A stretch of DNA of 64,000 nucleotides from Anabaena sp. WA102. GTDB lineage: Bacteria; Cyanobacteriota; Cyanobacteriia; Cyanobacteriales; Nostocaceae. The translations under genes were made by a program, and so were the position numbers. Below, piece by piece: positions 7,994-15,397 of the stretch (position 1 is its first letter; the number at the start of each line of letters is the position of its first letter). The stretch spans positions 3,662,001-3,726,000 of the forward strand of contig NZ_CP011456.1 in NCBI RefSeq assembly GCF_001277295.1, in the 5' to 3' direction. The notes beneath the pieces were generated by a model. That model was not told where the DNA came from. It saw only the letters and a program-made list of their open reading frames with translations, and made no database searches.

Positions 7994-9118
7994 TACAATC
8001 TAAAAAAATCTAGATAAAGAATTATCAAATTATGCGCTTAAAGAATTTCCCAGAAGTGGTCAAAACAATATTGAAACCATTGCCCAAAAAAGATTATCCA
8101 GTTCTGGACACATTTTCATTTGTATCAGTGTGGTTACAGTATGTCATGGATAAAAGTATAGTGAGTATGAGAGATTTATTTCAAAGACTAAATAATCAAG
8201 GGATAGATTTAAAAATATCAAATTTTTCCAAGGCAAGTAAAAAGAGAGATACTCAAGTATTTTTGGAGATAATAACTGAATTAAACAATCAACTGAGAAA
8301 GAAAAAAGGAAAGGAAGAAACCCAAGCATTATTTCCTATAGATTCAACAATTATTACATTAACAAGTAAATTATTATGGAGTCAAGGATATCATCAAGTA
8401 AAACTATTTTGTGGGTTAGATAGTTTGACATCAGAAGTTGGTGGAATGGTGATTCATTTTGGGCAAGGACATGACCATAAATATGGACAAGAAACAGTAG
8501 AAGCAATTCCGTCAAAAGGAGTAGGGATAATGGATAGAGGATTTGCATCCTCCGAAAGAATATCTGAATTAAAACAACAAAAAAATAAAGCTTTTGTCTT
8601 AAGAATTAAAAATAATGTCACTTTAGAAATGCTAGAAAATGGTAATTGTAAAGTTGGCAAAGATGAAAGAGAAGTGGAAATTAGAGTAGTAGCATTTTGT
8701 GATATAGAAACTAAGAGTGAATTTCGTTTAGCAACAAACTTATTAAATGAAGGAGAAGAGCAAGTTAGTAATCAAGAGATTATGGAAATTTACATACAAA
8801 GATGGCAAATTGAATTGTTATGGAAATTCTTAAAAATGCACCTCAAGTTAGACAGACTTATGACAAAGAATGAGAATGGAATTAGAATTCAGATAATGTG
8901 CTGTTTAATCGCTTATTTGATATTGCAACTAATAGAAATACCGCCAGAATTTGGCAAAACTTTATTAGATAAACTCCGTTATCTTCAGTCCTATATGTGT
9001 CAGGAAATAAGTTATGTTCATTGGTTTAGAAAACTTATTTGGATAAGATGAAAAATAGCACTTATAGGCTAAGTTTATTTCAATATGTAAAGTTTTATTA
9101 CGCTATTCAACATTTCTG
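7944..9118 (+). mobile_element. IS4-family insertion sequence, copy 1 (1175 bp)
   Basis: The element ends are defined by comparison with copy 2 at 31735-32909; identity begins and stops exactly at these bases. The terminal inverted repeats are CAGAAGTGTTGAAT on the left and CAGAAATGTTGAAT (reverse complement) on the right, 13 of 14 matching. One transposase gene fills the interior. Unlike copy 2, the flanks are not a duplicated target: the left flank ends ATTGGGGAG inside a photolyase-related gene and the right flank begins GTTATCTTT inside a tnpB remnant. This means a rearrangement or deletion followed the insertion on at least one side. The only sequence difference I noticed from copy 2 is C at 8945 versus A at 32736. 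Confidence 0.92.
8032..9051 (+). CDS. IS4-family transposase (copy 1)
   Basis: This 339-residue DDE transposase carries the IS4-family signature. The first aspartate is in LFPIDSTIITL (about residue 104), the second in GIMDRGFAS (about residue 168). The YREK motif is complete: Y-IQ-R-WQI-E-LLWKFL-K, near residues 254-268, with the exact Y(2)R(3)E(6)K spacing. The frame is intact, so the element could be active. The protein is identical to copy 2 except for Pro in EIPPEF here and Gln there. The start ATG follows a promoter-like AT-rich leader of about 90 bp inside the left end. Confidence 0.93.
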   Translation: MRLKNFPEVVKTILKPLPKKDYPVLDTFSFVSVWLQYVMDKSIVSMRDLFQRLNNQGIDLKISNFSKASKKRDTQVFLEIITELNNQLRKKKGKEETQALFPIDSTIITLTSKLLWSQGYHQVKLFCGLDSLTSEVGGMVIHFGQGHDHKYGQETVEAIPSKGVGIMDRGFASSERISELKQQKNKAFVLRIKNNVTLEMLENGNCKVGKDEREVEIRVVAFCDIETKSEFRLATNLLNEGEEQVSNQEIMEIYIQRWQIELLWKFLKMHLKLDRLMTKNENGIRIQIMCCLIAYLILQLIEIPPEFGKTLLDKLRYLQSYMCQEISYVHWFRKLIWIR

Positions 9119-9522
9119 GTTATCTTTCTATGGACTCTAGCAACTTTCTTTCTAGTTTTATTGCGGTTATTAGAGCCTTTTTGTTTTCTGGATAATTGCT
9201 GTTGTTTTATTTTTAAGTTCTTCTCATGTTCTTTCTTTAGGAACGCAAATTTAATAACCTGCAATTCTGACTTAACCTGAAATGGTGCGTTACGCTGTCG
9301 CTAACACACCCTACTTTTGCACTTTATTTAATTCATATTCCTTAGCTGAGGAATTATCTTTTTGACTTCGTATCCAGACAGTCCTTTACCCGTTTCTTTA
9401 TATGTTTCATTCATCAAATTCAAAAAATAGTTCCATAACCAACGACAACTGCCAAAAGCTTGTGCTAATGACTGCTGCTGCTGGGCATCTGGATATAATC
9501 TGATTTTGACAACTTTTAACAT
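9119..9522 (-). pseudogene. Remnant of an IS200/IS605-type TnpB gene
   Basis: Two pieces of a leftward TnpB gene survive. From 9522 down to 9328 is the N-terminus, MLKVVKIRLYPDAQQQQSLA followed by FGSCRWLWNYFLNLMNETY, the classic OrfB start, which stops after 64 codons. From about 9240 to 9119 another piece reads KIKQQQLSRKQKGSNNRNKT and KKVARVHRKI, which belongs to the middle of TnpB. Between them about 90 bp of unrelated repeat-like DNA (GGTGCGTTACGCTGTCGCTA) replaces the missing part. The piece is then cut by the right end of IS copy 1. The RuvC-like nuclease residues are absent, so the protein is not functional. Confidence 0.75.
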
Positions 9523-9541
9523 ATTAGAGCGAAAGAAATTT

Positions 9542-9570
9542 ACTATAAAACACTATAAAACACTATAACA
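9542..9570. repeat. Ten-base tandem repeat upstream of the TnpB remnant
   Basis: The unit ACTATAAAAC occurs twice in tandem, with a third diverged copy ACTATAACAC. It sits just outside the 5' end of the tnpB fragment. Confidence 0.6.
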
Positions 9571-9619
9571 CAAGATTTGTGAATTGCCTCCATGTTTTTC
9601 TCCCTTGCTGTCGCTTTGG

Positions 9620-9820
9620 TTGAAACCCACATTCCGCACCCTGGGGTGTCACATAGTATTATCACTTGATTTTCTCTTGATTTCTGGATATAAATTATGC
9701 CTTGTCGGCATCATGTATCCGTTAATTCATTGAGATTCTGTATATAATACATCCTCATTTCATCATAAAAAACAGTAAAAACCGATTGTGACAGTTGAGG
9801 GTGCGGAAGATAGGTTGAAA
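9620..9820. mobile_element. MITE-like element bounded by long inverted repeats
   Basis: The left boundary TTGAAACCCACATTCCGCAC and the right boundary GTGCGGAAGATAGGTTGAAA are imperfect inverted copies. On the inner side both continue into AGGGTGCGGAA, four variable bases, and TGTGACA. The interior of about 130 bp is AT-rich and has no open frame. The structure (long TIRs, small, non-coding) fits a miniature inverted-repeat element. I could not identify a target duplication or a parent transposon. Confidence 0.45.
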
Positions 9821-9847
9821 AACTGTCGTTAATTCACGCGCCATTCA

Positions 9848-9877
9848 TCCCACGCTGCCCTTCGGGTCAGTCGTGGG
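9848..9877. repeat. Strong GC-rich stem-loop
   Basis: CCCACG pairs with CGTGGG, and inside it CTG pairs with CAG and CCC with GGG around a TTC loop. The hairpin is far more stable than the AT-rich surroundings. It resembles the subterminal hairpins of IS200/IS605 elements, so it may be a relic of the same element that left the tnpB fragment. An RNA role cannot be excluded. Confidence 0.45.
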
Positions 9878-10324
9878 GCTTCTGTCGGTTAAGCTAAAAC
9901 CGGATTTTAGGGGTTTTGAAGTGGGGAGACTGACGAAAAGAATTTGACCCCTCTCCAAACCTCTCCCCGCACTATGCCTTACCCATATCTTTCTTGACAT
10001 TCTTGAAACCCTTATAATATGAGAGTTCAGCAGTGCTAAACCCCTACCGGGTTATTTATATTTGTTTGATATATCTTCCTTATCAACTCCATGATAACAA
10101 ATATAAAATCCGTTGTCAATCCCCAATACTCTCTTTTTGCGGTTTTTTGTGGAAGTAATTTATTTTGCAGTTCCAGGATTTTCACAAAATCGGGGATCTC
10201 TTCTTAATAATGAATTTAAGGCAAAGGTGGAGTCGTTAAGTGCTAACCTAAAAGATGATATCGCTTGATCTGGGGTCTTAAACGACCCACTTGTGAAAAC
10301 TAGCTTCAATCATTTAGGCGCAGC
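9878..10324 (+). promoter_or_regulatory. Upstream region of atpB
   Basis: This 447-bp stretch contains no open frame I can support. At 10024-10047 there is one copy of a dispersed palindrome (CAGCAGTGCTAAACCCCTAC) also found at 42010 and 56535. At about 10274-10290, GGGTC pairs with GACCC around a six-base loop. The atpB promoter should be in the last 250 bp, but no canonical -35/-10 pair stands out. Confidence 0.4.
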
Positions 10325-11773
10325 ATGGTCACCACCGCAGAAAAAACAAACATAGGTTACATTACCCAAGTAATTGGTCCGGTTGTAGACGTTAAGTTCC
10401 CCGGCGGTAAATTACCCCAAATCTACAACGCTTTAACCATCACAGGCACAAATGAAGCTGGACAAAACATCAGCTTAACCGTTGAAGTACAGCAACTTCT
10501 AGGCGACAACCAAGTACGGGCGGTGGCTATGAGTACCACCGACGGTTTAGTTCGTGGGTTAGAAGTAGTTGATACTGGCGCTCCGATTACAGTACCCGTT
10601 GGTAAAGCCACCTTGGGACGGATTTTCAATGTTTTAGGCGAACCTGTAGATCAGCAAGGTCCCGTAAACGCCGAAGCATATCTACCTATTCACCGTGACG
10701 CTCCTAAATTCACAGATTTGGAAACCAAACCTTCTGTGTTTGAAACTGGGATTAAAGTTGTTGACTTGCTCACTCCCTACAAACGCGGTGGTAAAATCGG
10801 TCTGTTCGGCGGGGCTGGTGTTGGTAAAACCGTGATCATGATGGAATTGATCAACAACATCGCTACCCAACACGGTGGTGTGTCTGTATTTGCGGGTGTG
10901 GGTGAACGCACACGGGAAGGAAATGACCTCTACAACGAAATGATGGAATCTGGAGTTATCAATAAAGATAACCTCAACGAATCCAAAATTGCTCTAGTTT
11001 ATGGTCAAATGAACGAGCCACCCGGAGCAAGAATGCGGGTTGGTTTGTCTGGTTTGACAATGGCTGAGTACTTCCGTGATGTCAACAAGCAAGACGTATT
11101 GCTATTTGTTGATAACATCTTCCGGTTCGTACAAGCTGGTTCTGAAGTATCCGCGCTATTGGGTCGGATGCCTTCTGCGGTAGGATATCAGCCTACTCTG
11201 GGTACTGACGTAGGTGCTTTGCAAGAACGGATTACCTCCACCACCGAAGGTTCTATTACTTCTATTCAAGCTGTATATGTACCTGCGGACGACTTGACTG
11301 ACCCCGCACCAGCAACTACCTTTGCCCACTTGGACGGTACAACAGTATTGTCTCGTGGTTTGGCTTCTAAAGGTATCTATCCTGCGGTTGATCCTTTGGG
11401 TTCTACTTCCACCATGTTGCAACCCAACATCGTTGGTGATGAACACTACAAAACTGCACGGGCTGTACAATCCACCTTGCAACGTTATAAAGAACTCCAA
11501 GACATCATCGCCATTTTGGGTTTAGATGAATTGTCTGAGGAAGATCGTTTAATTGTGGCACGGGCGCGGAAAGTTGAACGGTTCTTGTCTCAGCCTTTCT
11601 TCGTAGCTGAAGTATTTACTGGTTCTCCTGGTAAGTATGTGAAGTTGGAAGACACCATTAAAGGATTCCAACAAATTCTTTCTGGTGAATTAGATGCTTT
11701 ACCTGAGCAAGCTTTCTACTTGGTAGGCGATATCACTGAAGCTAAAGCTAAAGCTGAAAAGCTCAAGGGTTAG
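10325..11773 (+). CDS. atpB: ATP synthase F1 subunit beta
   Basis: This 482-residue protein is the catalytic beta subunit of F-type ATP synthase, located on the cytoplasmic face of the thylakoid and plasma membranes. All signatures are visible: P-loop GGAGVGKT near residue 160, the catalytic glutamate region GVGERTREGNDLY, ALVYGQMNEPPGARMRV, Walker B DVLLFVDNIFRF and the beta-subunit signature around PAPATTFAHLDGTTVLSR. The length is normal and the frame intact. It is followed 96 bp later by atpC (epsilon), the usual isolated beta-epsilon operon of cyanobacteria. Codon usage is more GC-rich and regular than in neighbouring genes, as expected of a highly expressed core gene. The start ATG at 10325 gives the standard N-terminus. 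Confidence 0.98.
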   Translation: MVTTAEKTNIGYITQVIGPVVDVKFPGGKLPQIYNALTITGTNEAGQNISLTVEVQQLLGDNQVRAVAMSTTDGLVRGLEVVDTGAPITVPVGKATLGRIFNVLGEPVDQQGPVNAEAYLPIHRDAPKFTDLETKPSVFETGIKVVDLLTPYKRGGKIGLFGGAGVGKTVIMMELINNIATQHGGVSVFAGVGERTREGNDLYNEMMESGVINKDNLNESKIALVYGQMNEPPGARMRVGLSGLTMAEYFRDVNKQDVLLFVDNIFRFVQAGSEVSALLGRMPSAVGYQPTLGTDVGALQERITSTTEGSITSIQAVYVPADDLTDPAPATTFAHLDGTTVLSRGLASKGIYPAVDPLGSTSTMLQPNIVGDEHYKTARAVQSTLQRYKELQDIIAILGLDELSEEDRLIVARARKVERFLSQPFFVAEVFTGSPGKYVKLEDTIKGFQQILSGELDALPEQAFYLVGDITEAKAKAEKLKG

Positions 11774-11869
11774 TCATTAGTCATTAGTCAGTAGTCAGTG
11801 GTTTTTTATGCAACTGACAACTGACAACTGACAACTGACAAAAGGCAAATGACAAAGGACAACTGACAA
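11774..11869. repeat. Heptanucleotide tandem repeats in the atpB-atpC spacer
   Basis: The spacer between atpB and atpC is built from short tandem units: TTAGTCA-type repeats on the left and CTGACAA-type repeats (at least four in a row) on the right. The two halves are complementary, so GTCAGTAGTCAGT can pair with ACTGACAACTGAC around a T-rich loop. Short tandemly repeated repetitive sequences of this kind are typical of filamentous cyanobacteria. The hairpin may affect the relative expression of the two subunits. Confidence 0.8.
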
Positions 11870-12283
11870 ATGACATTAACTGTTCGTGTAATTTCCCCAG
11901 ACAAAACTGTTTGGGATGCTGAAGCTGACGAAGTAATTTTACCTAGCACTACTGGTCAGTTAGGTATTCTCAGTGGACACGCTCCCATGCTGACAGCCTT
12001 GGATACAGGCGTAATGCGTGTCCGAGCTAGTAAAAATGCTAGTTGGCAAGCGATCGCTCTTTTAGGCGGTTTTGCTGAAGTTGATCAAGATGAAGTCACA
12101 ATTCTAGTCAATAGTGCTGAACGTGGCGACAAAATTAACCTTGAAGAAGCCCGCACTGCTTTTAATACAGCACAATCTGGCTTAAATCAAGTTAGCGCAG
12201 ATGACCGAAAAGCACAATTCCAAGCAACACAGGCATTTAAACGCGCTCGCGCTCGTTTTCAAGCTGCTGGTGGTTTAGTGTAA
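11870..12283 (+). CDS. atpC: ATP synthase F1 subunit epsilon
   Basis: This 137-residue protein is the epsilon subunit, which sits on the rotary stalk and can inhibit ATP hydrolysis. It begins TLTVRVISPDKTVWDAEADE and continues LPSTTGQLGILSGHAPMLTALDTG, the conserved N-terminal beta-sandwich. The C-terminal helical hairpin starts near residue 85 and includes AQFQATQAFKRARARFQAAG. It follows atpB in the same direction; a strong stem-loop terminator begins 27 bp after its stop codon, closing the operon. The gene is called atpE in chloroplast nomenclature. Confidence 0.97.
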   Translation: MTLTVRVISPDKTVWDAEADEVILPSTTGQLGILSGHAPMLTALDTGVMRVRASKNASWQAIALLGGFAEVDQDEVTILVNSAERGDKINLEEARTAFNTAQSGLNQVSADDRKAQFQATQAFKRARARFQAAGGLV

Positions 12284-12309
12284 ATTGTATAGAGCATTTA
12301 AAACTAATG

Positions 12310-12345
12310 AGGGTGGACAAATAGCCCACCCTTATTTTATTGGTA
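12310..12345 (+). terminator. Rho-independent terminator of the atpB-atpC operon
   Basis: AGGGTGG at 12310-12316 pairs with CCACCCT at 12326-12332 around a nine-base loop, followed by TATTTTATTGG. The position, 27 bp after the atpC stop, fits termination of the operon. Confidence 0.75.
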
Positions 12346-12375
12346 TTTTAATTTGATTAGCTTTATCTTCTTTTT

Positions 12376-12409
12376 AGATCCCCGACTTCTTAAAGAAGTC
12401 GGGGGATCT
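12376..12409. repeat. Dispersed palindromic repeat
   Basis: AGATCCCCGACTTCTT and its inverted partner AAGAAGTCGGGGGATCT form an almost perfect 16-bp-arm hairpin. A diverged relative is at 49095-49124. This is one of the common intergenic palindromes of cyanobacterial genomes. Confidence 0.7.
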
Positions 12410-12592
12410 GAGATTTTTCGTGTTTATCCTTCTATAATTTTTATCTCTTCTGCTGTTAGTTCTGGAGTTTAGACTAAAAACAGAAATATAAGTTAAAATT
12501 ACTGAGAAACAATGAGTTAAAAAGACTACCGATTATAGAGAATAAAGAATTGGCGGAAAAAAAGCGGTCAGTGATGTAAAACTGACCGCAGA

Positions 12593-13153
12593 ATGTTCAA
12601 TGCTGATAAATGTAAAAAAGTTATCAGATTGACAATGCCATTAGAACAGCTAAGACAATTTCGCACAAGTGTATACAATATTTTGGGCAAAGCCAAAGAT
12701 GCCTTATTTGACTTGATGGATGCAGCATTAATCACCCGGAGTATTTATGCCTTCGTAGAATTAGCATTATCGCCAGTGTTTAGAAGAAAGTGGTCAAGTG
12801 TATATGAGGCAATAGAGGATGGCAATCCCCCAAGAACAGAATTAATGAAATTGTATATAGAACAACTCAATCCCACAGAAAGAATAATCTTAGCGGGAGA
12901 TCATACAGCTTGGACAAGAATAGATGCACCGACGTTAAAGGATAGAACCTATGAGCATCAAGAACAACCAATGTCAGGAGCAAAACCCGTAACCTTGGGA
13001 CAAGGTTACAGCACAATTGCCGTCATCCCAGAGATGTCTGGAAGTTGGGCTTTACCGCTATTACATCAACGCATTACCAGTTTTGAGAACCCAATTCAAA
13101 AAGCCGCTGCACAGCTAAAGCTGATATGCGAAAATCTATCTATGTTTCTTTAA
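12593..13153 (+). pseudogene. N-terminal half of an uncharacterised (NF041680-like) transposase
   Basis: The 186-residue reading contains MPLEQLRQFRTSVYNILGKA, PVFRRKWSSVYEAIEDG and ILAGDHTAWTRIDAPTLKDR. It ends in LGQGYSTIAVIPEMSGSWAL, LPLLHQRI and a short tail. This is the first half of a DDE-type transposase family seen repeatedly in cyanobacteria; full proteins are roughly twice this length. The D of AGDHTAW is a likely first catalytic aspartate. The frame ends inside another transposase remnant on the opposite strand, so the gene is truncated. An inverted repeat (GCGGTCAG / CTGACCGC, 12564-12589) directly upstream may mark the element's left end. Confidence 0.6.
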
Positions 13154-13481
13154 AACCCTCAGCAACTTTCTTACCGGTTTCGTAGGCTTTATCAATGATG
13201 GTCGTAAAAACCTGTAACCCTTTCTGAGTAGTAGCTTTTGCCATCAGTTTAGCAACAGTGTTAACACTGTCGAAAATAACACCTTTACAAGCCCGACTTA
13301 GATGTGGAAACAGCCGATGCTCAATCGGATTGTACTTAGATGTATAAGGAGGATAGTGAGCAATGCGAATTTCAATTCCAATTTCATTCACCAAAGCTTG
13401 TAATGCTTCTTTGAATACACCCGCCTTCGACTCTACCAATTGATGGTCAATGGAAAAACCGCTCTTTGGGAGTTGCCACAA
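13140..13481 (-). pseudogene. C-terminal fragment of an ISAzo13-family transposase
   Basis: The 113-residue reading contains FSIDHQLVESKAGVFKEAL, IEIRIAHYPPYTSKYNPIEH and RLFPHLSRACKGVIFD. The YPPYTSKYNPIEHRLF block is the characteristic C-terminal motif of ISAzo13-type transposases, with the glutamate of the DDE triad in PIEHRLF. The first two catalytic aspartates and the N-terminus are missing; upstream bases 13482-13520 resemble a scrambled piece of the same gene. It overlaps the end of the rightward transposase fragment by 14 bp, so the two remnants are joined back to back. Confidence 0.65.
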
Positions 13482-13814
13482 AAATAGTTACCGCAGTTGC
13501 AAATATGATCCACAACGGTAACAGTGTACAAAATATCAGGGAGTTTATAACACTCAGTAAAAACTCTAAGAAAACTCATAAATAATAAATTTTCTCTAAG
13601 AATTTTCTTGAGTAATTCTACAACAAGAACCTAGTAAATTTAGTAACTAAGAGTTCTTAATTTTGTGATGCGTATGATGCGTATTAAATAATATAAAATG
13701 ATTAAAGCAAATAATTTTTAGATGTGGGATTAATTATCCTCAACTAAACTACTGAGAAATTCTTAGAGAAAAACTTAAATACTGAGAAAATCCCTGTCTA
13801 TTGTTGTTGCCCAT
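13482..13814. other. Intergenic stretch without a gene
   Basis: These 333 bp are AT-rich and contain repeated elements such as CTAAGAATTTTC and AAAATTCTTAG-like segments (for example around 13597-13610 and 13755-13770). They hold no open frame I can support. Confidence 0.4.
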
Positions 13815-13846
13815 AAAAAAAACTTCCAAGCAAATACCTGGAAGTT
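13815..13846 (-). terminator. Rho-independent terminator of the leftward three-gene operon
   Basis: On the minus strand AACTTCCA, a ten-base loop and TGGAAGTT form a perfect 8-bp stem, followed directly by a run of T (AAAAAA at 13815-13820 on the plus strand). It begins 7 bp after the stop codon of the last gene. This supports the three small upstream genes being real and expressed. Confidence 0.88.
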
Positions 13847-13853
13847 CTGAATC

Positions 13854-14234
13854 TTAAACATTTACTGTTTGCTTTACTGGCATCTGTCGTTCTGGCATTG
13901 GTTGAAGTGCTGCATTAATAGGTACATACTTACAATAACAAATCACAATCATATCAAATCCCATACCGGAAATATCAGGAGTATAGGTTTCAACACTGGT
14001 TACTTCCCAATCACTTAAACGATGATGGGTTTTGGCTTCTGGGTATTCGGCATCAACAAACTGCTCAACTTTAATAAATTCCGGGGGACGATAACCAACT
14101 TCGGGTAGTGGTGTATCTGAACAATCATAGTGTTCACCTAGAGTTTTGGTTAAAGAACCCGTGTGAGCATATTTCCTATCTTGCCAACCTGGTTGACGTT
14201 TTTCAGCCCGGAAAACAATCCATCTACGCATCAT
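13854..14234 (-). CDS. Hypothetical protein (126 aa), third gene of a small operon
   Basis: I do not recognise this protein. From the ATG at 14234 it reads MMRRWIVFRAEKRQPGWQDR, then TGSLTKTLGEHYDCSD, a central PEFIKVEQFVDAEYPEAK and DISGMGFDMIVICYCKY near the end. It has no signal peptide or membrane segment. I chose this start because GAGG lies six bases upstream and because it overlaps the preceding gene by 11 bp; an in-frame codon at 14291 would extend through the upstream gene. A strong terminator follows 7 bp after the stop. The content (many aromatic and charged residues, no low-complexity) looks like a folded soluble protein. Confidence 0.65.
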   Translation of the reverse strand: MMRRWIVFRAEKRQPGWQDRKYAHTGSLTKTLGEHYDCSDTPLPEVGYRPPEFIKVEQFVDAEYPEAKTHHRLSDWEVTSVETYTPDISGMGFDMIVICYCKYVPINAALQPMPERQMPVKQTVNV

Positions 14235-14427
14235 CTTTTTCCTCAGTATCGTAATATGATTTGGGAAATTCTGTATCGCCCTCAAATACACAGTCTACTG
14301 GCAGTATATCGTTACCAGTTTCTTCTACGTCAACAAGTTTCCAACCGTATTTTTCTGCCATTTCATCGCAGCATTCTTCGTCTGCTGCTGCATGACGTGA
14401 TTTATTTTGGTTCTGTGGTTCTGGCAT
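14224..14427 (-). CDS. Hypothetical small acidic protein (67 aa)
   Basis: This is a small acidic protein with no recognised family. It starts MPEPQNQNKSRHAAADEECC and has DEMAEKYGWKLVDVEETGND and FEGDTEFPKSYYDTEE. It lies between two other unknown genes: its start is 2 bp from the upstream stop, and its end overlaps the downstream start. It is therefore best supported by operon context and the shared terminator. Its charge suggests a partner-binding or regulatory role, but that is only a guess. Confidence 0.6.
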   Translation of the reverse strand: MPEPQNQNKSRHAAADEECCDEMAEKYGWKLVDVEETGNDILPVDCVFEGDTEFPKSYYDTEEKDDA

Positions 14428-14429
14428 AT

Positions 14430-14705
14430 CTACTCAACCTTATTGTCAGGGTTATTTCTGATTTTGTCAGTTATCGCCTCCCATAAATCTGCAATTTCAT
14501 CTTTACTGTTAAGGTTGAATTGGTAAACAGTATTAGCATGAACTTGGGAATTCCCCATTGTTACCGTAAAACTATTATCATCTTTAACAGGTAATAATTT
14601 CTTAACCAATTTGGCTTTTTCATCTATGGTTAAATGTTCCATCACACTTTCTAAAAATGCTAATTTCTGTTCACTGCTTAACTTATCGTAATGACTTCTA
14701 TCCAT
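14430..14705 (-). CDS. Hypothetical protein (91 aa), first gene of a small operon
   Basis: This unrecognised 91-residue protein starts MDRSHYDKLSSEQKLAFLES, followed by a helical EHLTIDEKAKLVKKLLPV. A beta-rich middle, FTVTMGNSQVHANTVYQFNL, leads to a final helix, IADLWEAITDKIRNN. There is no signal peptide. An AGGG element precedes the ATG. It leads a compact operon with two overlapping unknown genes, and 231 bp of AT-rich DNA upstream should hold the promoter. The operon sits between transposase remnants, so it may be acquired cargo. Confidence 0.6.
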   Translation of the reverse strand: MDRSHYDKLSSEQKLAFLESVMEHLTIDEKAKLVKKLLPVKDDNSFTVTMGNSQVHANTVYQFNLNSKDEIADLWEAITDKIRNNPDNKVE

Positions 14706-14936
14706 AAACCCTGACCTAACTTATATTTGGTAATTATAACATAATTATAGTAATTACATAAATCCAAGACAATGTTATTATATAATAATATCGGGGTAAT
14801 TAATATTTGAAAATAAATGATTTACTTAATATAAATTATCAGAGTTCGTGCTACTCCAAAACAAATTGCAGAGATGTTATACTATTTCTGTATGAAGATA
14901 TGCTAAAAATAAATTATCCGATACCTAAATAAAAAT

Positions 14937-15209
14937 ATGGTTATTTCAGAACTTGAACAACAACTTCTTCAACTTTCCCCCAACGATAAATTTTACATTA
15001 TCCAACTACTAGCACAAAGCTTAACTATGGAGAATAAAAATAACAAAATCCGTAAAGATTCAGGTCTAAATTTGAGGGATTCAATCTGGGGTCTGCACAT
15101 TAGGATTAACCGTAGCTTTAATGGCTTGATAGCGAAGCGCTCCGTAGGAATCAAAAAACTCAATCACGGAACGTCCCTGACGACGACAAGTTTGAATAAC
15201 CGTCAATAA
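14937..15209 (+). pseudogene. Antitoxin-like N-terminus running into an IS66 remnant
   Basis: The first 40 residues, ISELEQQLLQLSPNDKFYII followed by QLLAQSLTMEN, resemble the start of small cyanobacterial antitoxin-type proteins. After about codon 48 the frame enters the opposite strand of an IS66 transposase remnant, whose stop codon is at 15081-15083. The remaining residues are therefore meaningless translation. I read it as a gene decapitated by the IS66 insertion. No toxin gene follows. Confidence 0.5.
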
Positions 15210-15390
15210 ATTGGCAGTATCTTGAAACCGCGACCTAGTACGAGAACCGCCACTGACTTTTCGTAGTTAGTACAGGGTAAACGTAACGTTCGCTCGGCTA
15301 AATTATTATCAGGGGGTATGTGCGGGTGGTCTAAAAAATACCACCATTGATGAGCTTTATTGCGTAAGGAGCGTAGAAGTTTACCAGCTT
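15081..15390 (-). pseudogene. C-terminal remnant of an IS66-family transposase (frameshifted)
   Basis: Read leftward from about 15390, the frame gives KLLRSLRNKAHQWWYFLDHP and IPPDNNLAERTLRL, the signature end of IS66 TnpC. It then shifts frame near 15262 and continues KVSGGSRTRSRFQDTANLL and TVIQTCRRQGRSVIEFF, down to the stop at 15081-15083. Both blocks are diagnostic of IS66. The rest of the element is gone. The next gene ends only 8 bp to the right, so the insertion may mark an old junction there. Confidence 0.7.
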
Positions 15391-15397
15391 TTTTTGG

